From Acidovorax sp. Leaf160 (GTDB taxonomy: Bacteria > Pseudomonadota > Gammaproteobacteria > Burkholderiales > Burkholderiaceae_C), in contig NZ_LMOV01000002.1 of the NCBI RefSeq assembly GCF_001424265.1, positions 160,610-222,060 of the forward strand: a stretch of DNA of 61,451 nt, given 5' to 3'. Of the stretch, positions 58,000 to 61,451 are shown piece after piece. The translations under genes were made by a program, and so were the position numbers. The notes under the pieces were generated by a model. It was not told where the DNA came from. It worked only from the letters and a program-made list of their open reading frames with translations, and searched no databases. Positions within the stretch are counted from its first letter, which is position 1, and each line of letters begins with the position of its first letter.

Positions 58000-59811
58000 T
58001 CAAGGCTGCCAGATCGGCCGGTAGCTTGGGTCCAGTTGCCGGTCCAGAAAGTAAGCGGCGCTGATGAATGCCAAATGGCTGAGCGCCTGAGGAAAGTTGC
58101 CGAGCGGCAGGCCGCGCATATCGACCTCCTCGGCAAACAGTCCCAAGTGGTTGGCGTAGGCGAGGCCCTTTGCCAGATGCACGCGTGCTTCGTCCAGTCG
58201 GCCCGCCCGGGCGAGGCACTCCGTGTACCAGAACGTGCAGGTGGTGAACGCGCCTTCCTGCCCGCCCAGTCCGTCGTCGACGCGATAGCGGTAGACGAGG
58301 CCGTCGTCGCAGAGCTGCTCGCCAATGGCTTCCAGCGTCTTGAGCCAGACGGGGTCGGTGGAGGACACGAACCGGACCAGCGGCATCATCAGCAGCGCCG
58401 CGTCCAGCTCCGTGCCGCCGCGCTCCTGCACGAAGTAGCCGTGTTCCGGGTGGCGGAAGTTGGCCCAGATGTCGGCCACGATCTCATCGCGCGTCTCGGC
58501 CCAGGCCACCAACGGCGCGGGCAGCGAACGCTTCTTCGCCAGGCGGATCGCGCGGTCCAGCGCCACCCAGCACATCACCCGGGAATGCAGGAAGTGGCGC
58601 GGCTCCGAACGCATCTCCCAGATGCCCGCATCCGGCTCGTTCCAGTGCTCGATCACGTAGTCGACGATGGTGCGGACGTGCTGCCACCCTTGGTAGTGGA
58701 TCGGATCGCCATACTTGTTCGAGAGGTAGGCGCTGTCGAGCAGCTCCCCGAAGATGTCGAGCTGCGTCTGCTTGTGCGCGGCGTTGCCGATCCGCACGGG
58801 CCGGCTGCCCGCATAGCCGGCCATGTGCGTCAGCTCCTGTTCCTCGGCCGTGGCCGACCCGTCGAGCGCATACATGATCTGCAACGGGTTGTCGCGGTCC
58901 GCGCCCACCACGCGTGCGCCCACCCAATGATTGAAGTGATTCGCTTCGTCGGTGAAGCCCAGGCGAAGAAACGCGTACACGGTGAAGGACGCGTCCCGGA
59001 TCCAGGTGGCGCGGTAGTCCCAGTTGCGCTCCCAGCCTTCGGCTTCGGGCAGCGAGAAGGTCGCAGCGGCTGCAATCGACCCATGGCGGGCAGAGGTCAG
59101 CAGTTTCAACGTCAGCGCAGAGCGCAGCACCTGTTCGCGCCAGCGCCCGGTGTAGGTGGATGTGGCGTGCCACGCGCGCCAGGCATGGGTCGTGGCATCC
59201 AGCTGCTCTTGAATGGCATCGTCGTCAGGGCAGGGCATCGCCTGGTCGCCGATGACGAACCAGGCGCTCTGCCCCTTGCTCAGCGTGACTCGCGCGTGGG
59301 CGCTGCCCTCCTGCGCATCGAGTGCGAGCGACGAGAACAGGTTGAGCGCGATATCGCCAGCCCCAAAGCGCACACCTCCTTCGATCGCGTCGGCCTTCGG
59401 GATCTGCCGGGCGTAGTCGAAGCGAGGGGCGCAACGCACGTCGAAGGTCACCGTTCCGCTGGTCACCGTCAGGCGCCGGACCAGCCCGCGCGCGCAGTGG
59501 CCGCTGCGCTGGCGCGCTTCGGGCTGCGGCATCCAGTCCATCACTTCCGCGCTGCCCTCTGCGCCCATCCAGCGCGTGACCAGCACGTTGGTGTCGGGCA
59601 CGTACAGCTGGAGGTGGCGTGGATCCGTCAGCTCAGGCTCGATCTCGAAAGCGCCACCCCGGCCTGGGTCCAGCAGGTCCGCGAAGACGGTGGGACTGTC
59701 CAGGGTTGGCCAGCAAAAATAGTCGATGGCGCCGTCGCGCGCGACCAGCGCCACCGTCTCCAGATCACCCACGATGCCGTGGTTTCCAATCGTGCGAAGC
59801 GCTTCGGTCAT
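58000..59811 (-). CDS. GH15 glucoamylase-like hydrolase
   Basis: 603 aa. The N-terminal super-beta-sandwich has GNHGIVGDLETVALVARDGA and CWPTLDSPTVFADLLDP. The (alpha/alpha)6 barrel has RATWIRDASFTVYAFLRLGF, DAGIWEMRSEPRHF (catalytic Glu), and GLFAEEVDMRGLPLGNFPQA (second Glu). It probably frees glucose from maltodextrins; some members of this branch are trehalases, which would fit the trehalose genes downstream. Same strand as the glg block and likely its first gene. Confidence 0.88.
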   Translation of the reverse strand: MTEALRTIGNHGIVGDLETVALVARDGAIDYFCWPTLDSPTVFADLLDPGRGGAFEIEPELTDPRHLQLYVPDTNVLVTRWMGAEGSAEVMDWMPQPEARQRSGHCARGLVRRLTVTSGTVTFDVRCAPRFDYARQIPKADAIEGGVRFGAGDIALNLFSSLALDAQEGSAHARVTLSKGQSAWFVIGDQAMPCPDDDAIQEQLDATTHAWRAWHATSTYTGRWREQVLRSALTLKLLTSARHGSIAAAATFSLPEAEGWERNWDYRATWIRDASFTVYAFLRLGFTDEANHFNHWVGARVVGADRDNPLQIMYALDGSATAEEQELTHMAGYAGSRPVRIGNAAHKQTQLDIFGELLDSAYLSNKYGDPIHYQGWQHVRTIVDYVIEHWNEPDAGIWEMRSEPRHFLHSRVMCWVALDRAIRLAKKRSLPAPLVAWAETRDEIVADIWANFRHPEHGYFVQERGGTELDAALLMMPLVRFVSSTDPVWLKTLEAIGEQLCDDGLVYRYRVDDGLGGQEGAFTTCTFWYTECLARAGRLDEARVHLAKGLAYANHLGLFAEEVDMRGLPLGNFPQALSHLAFISAAYFLDRQLDPSYRPIWQP

Positions 59812-60368
59812 GCGTGGGGGCCTTGGTGTGGGAACGGGTGGGGAAGGGTTTGCGGGTCACGATCAACTCGGGCCCAACGCCCGCGGTGGTCGCGAGGCAA
59901 ATCCTCGAACCTGTTAGGGGCGGACTCCGCCGGGCGCCGGATATCGAAGGTGGGGTCGGTATCGTGGTGGCCTGCTGCCAGGTCGCCACGCCGATGGTCG
60001 GAGCAGTGCTGGATGTGGACGAGCCTTCGTTCCCAGAGCGGGTCGTCGCTGCGCTCTGCCGGCTGCTCGCGCTCAGCAGCAAGCCTTTCGGCGCGACCCA
60101 CGACAGCTCCAGTGCACCCAAATCCAAGTCCGCAACACCCATGGCGGGGGATGTTTTCATACGGGCAGCACGCTGTCCATCGTATGCGCTGCTTGCAGGT
60201 GAAACTGCGGCCCTGTCCCACACGGAAGCGTGGTTCCAAAGCCGTCTTGCTCAATGCCGCACTGCGCGGGTGCGCTTTGGCGGGCATCCTAGAATCGTCG
60301 CTCCAGGAAAGAACCGGCACGGCCCGCGCCATGAGAGGCTTTCATCCTTGCAACCAACTGTGGTGAAG
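59812..60368. other. Divergent intergenic region
   Basis: About 557 bases between the divergent GH15 and GNAT-Rnk genes. Open frames on both strands are GC-driven and lack RBS. TAGAAT at about 60291-60296 on the plus strand could be a -10 for the GNAT-Rnk gene. The leftward promoter for the GH15/glg block should lie at the other end but has no clear consensus. Confidence 0.4.
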
Positions 60369-61277
60369 ATGAGCCAGCCCTTCGTTTCTTTGTGTCCGGA
60401 AATCACCCGCTCCGATGCCCTGCAGGTGATGCATTGGCTGGATAACGAGGCTGTCATCCGCTATTTGGCCGACTCCCGCGACGTCTCCGCGTCCATCGGG
60501 CGGGCGCTCAGCCGGGTACACCTGCCTATCCTCACCCACGTGTTCAATCACGGAGGCCGCTTCTTCATGGCCTTCGACAGGCGGGACAGGCCGGTGGGCT
60601 TCGTGCGACTCGTGAATGCGCCATCCCACTGCGAGATGGTGACGGTCATCGGCGACCGGGAAAACTGGGGCCGCCGCCTTGGCACCAGCGCGATCCATCA
60701 AGGCATGAAGCTGGCCTTCATGGAGATGCGGGTGAAAACGCTCATCGCGAAGATTCAGCCGGAAAACATCCGCTCTTTGAAAGCGTTTCTGGGATGCGGT
60801 TTTTCGCATGCCTGTGAAACGCCGTTGCTGACGTCGCTGTCAATGACAGCGGAGCGCTATCGCGCGCTTTTGGGGACCGGCATGTTCCTTGGGTCCTCGG
60901 AAATTTTCATTACCGAGATCGACAAGGGGCGGCTGACGGAACTCATGGAGGAGCACGAAGCCTCGGTGGTTGATCTCGAGTACGAGGTGGCGCGGGCCAT
61001 CGTGGTGCGAAGTGAGAATGTCACGGCCGACGTGGTGACGCTCAATTCCAGAGCTTTAGTACAAATGGATGGTCAGAGCGTCGAGGTGGTGCTGGTGTAC
61101 CCGGATGAGGAGGACCCGGCCACCGGCAAGCTATCGGTGTGTTCCGAAGTAGGCACAGCAATCCTCGGCTGCAAGGCTGGCGACTCCTTTGCGTGGCGGG
61201 TCGGCGGAAGGACGCGGCATATCTCGATCCTCCAGGTGCTGTATCAGCCCGAGGCGGCTGGGCACTTCCACCTGTAG
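60369..61277 (+). CDS. GNAT acetyltransferase fused to Rnk/GreA-C domain
   Basis: 302 aa. Residues 1-165 are a GNAT fold: RFFMAFDRRDRPVGFVRLVN, VIGDRENWGRRLGTSAIHQG (acetyl-CoA loop) and IQPENIRSLKAFLGCGF. Residues ~178-302 match Rnk (nucleoside diphosphate kinase regulator): FITEIDKGRLTELMEEHEAS coiled coil, then VTLNSRALVQM, VVLVYPDEED and VGTAILGCKAGDSFAWRVGG. The Rnk/GreA C-terminal fold binds RNA polymerase, so the fusion may place an acetyltransferase near transcription. Substrate unknown. Confidence 0.85.
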   Translation: MSQPFVSLCPEITRSDALQVMHWLDNEAVIRYLADSRDVSASIGRALSRVHLPILTHVFNHGGRFFMAFDRRDRPVGFVRLVNAPSHCEMVTVIGDRENWGRRLGTSAIHQGMKLAFMEMRVKTLIAKIQPENIRSLKAFLGCGFSHACETPLLTSLSMTAERYRALLGTGMFLGSSEIFITEIDKGRLTELMEEHEASVVDLEYEVARAIVVRSENVTADVVTLNSRALVQMDGQSVEVVLVYPDEEDPATGKLSVCSEVGTAILGCKAGDSFAWRVGGRTRHISILQVLYQPEAAGHFHL

Positions 61278-61320
61278 ATCGCGAGCCTTGCGCGCGTTCC
61301 GCACGAATGGATGCACCAAT

Positions 61321-61348
61321 AAAAAAGCGCCCGGGAGGGCGCTTTTTT
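61321..61348. terminator. Bidirectional intrinsic terminator
   Basis: A6-GCGCCC-GGGA-GGGCGC-T6, directly after the GNAT-Rnk gene. Symmetric A/T tracts let it work in both directions. Confidence 0.85.
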
Positions 61349-61356
61349 GCTTGCTT

Positions 61357-61451
61357 TGACCCGTCCTACCCAGAGTTGACACCTGGGCCTTGCACAAAGG
61401 GCAGGAGTCATGGAATCGAGTGTCAAACGGACGCAGCGCGACTACACGCTA
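61357..61451 (+). mobile_element. Left end of an IS3-family element, cut by window
   Basis: Starts with TGACCCGTCCTACCC, fitting an IS3-type end beginning with TG, 53 bases before the orfA start. The rest lies outside the window, so the opposite repeat cannot be checked. Confidence 0.5.
61410..61451 (+). CDS. IS3-family orfA, first 14 codons
   Basis: ATG behind AGGAG; MESSVKRTQRDYTL is the start of an IS3-type orfA helix-turn-helix protein (VKRTQRDYTLAFKL... in relatives, from memory). It runs off the right edge. Confidence 0.55.
   Translation, partial: MESSVKRTQRDYTL

Noticed and set aside
59808-60332. 174-codon minus-strand frame in the divergent intergenic region
   Set aside because: No RBS or domain; low-complexity GC-driven frame.
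54865-60366. 1833-codon open frame antisense to glgC/glgB/GH15
   Set aside because: Spans three well-identified genes on the other strand and has no recognisable protein content.
1-61451. CRISPR arrays and rRNA genes
   Set aside because: None seen on either strand.

Overview
The window is GC-rich DNA of a betaproteobacterium, most likely a Comamonadaceae member close to Acidovorax. This rests on the host protein families, the tRNA-His sequence and the codon bias. It contains two parts: most of a lambda-like (HK97-head, siphovirus-tail) prophage from position 1 to 39838, and host chromosome from 39839 to the end.

Prophage layout. The left end, with the integrase expected there, lies outside the window. 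A leftward early operon (5333 to 1) holds a small Icd/Ash-type ORF, small phage genes, an Erf annealase, a YqaJ/lambda-type exonuclease, SSB and a truncated-by-window cytosine-C5 DNA methylase. A rightward sortase-signal (CTERM-like) secreted protein gene interrupts it at 866-1525. The immunity region lies between two near-identical inverted operator/promoter modules, at 5412-5453 (OL/pL) and 10103-10169 (OR/pR). It carries a LexA-type self-cleaving repressor, a periplasmic protein, a frameshifted zinc-ribbon gene, a RelA/SpoT-domain toxSAS (CapRel-like) gene in the position lambda uses for rexAB, and a small gene pair behind a perfect LexA box. Rightwards come Cro, an O-like initiator with phased iterons inside its gene, a P-like helicase loader, NinB, NinG, a Q-like antiterminator, an HNH gene broken by a stop codon, a candidate late promoter with early terminator, HNH, terminase, HK97 head genes, and tail genes including a canonical -1 frameshift at GGGAAAC. 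The tape measure, tail-tip and fibre genes and a lysozyme-holin fusion follow. Two secreted-protein genes (IPTL-CTERM and collagen-like) precede attR, which is the 3' half of a tRNA-His gene followed by that tRNA's own terminator.

Host part. A short decayed stretch is followed by a complete IS5-family (IS427-group-like) element with CTAG flanks and a two-frame transposase, a frameshifted methyl-accepting chemotaxis protein gene, and a small hypothetical gene. Next is a leftward glycogen/trehalose cluster: GH15 glucoamylase, glgB, glgC, glgX, treZ, a malQ-treY fusion and glgA. Several of its genes overlap by ATGA. Together these genes make glycogen from glucose-1-phosphate, branch and debranch it, and convert malto-oligosaccharides to trehalose. 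The right end has a GNAT-Rnk fusion gene, a strong bidirectional terminator and the start of an IS3-family element that runs off the window.

Regulatory theme. Intrinsic terminators lie directly in front of many prophage genes in both the early-left and late operons. They sit just upstream of ribosome binding sites, which fits processive antitermination by a Q-like factor on the late side and an unseen N-like activity on the left.
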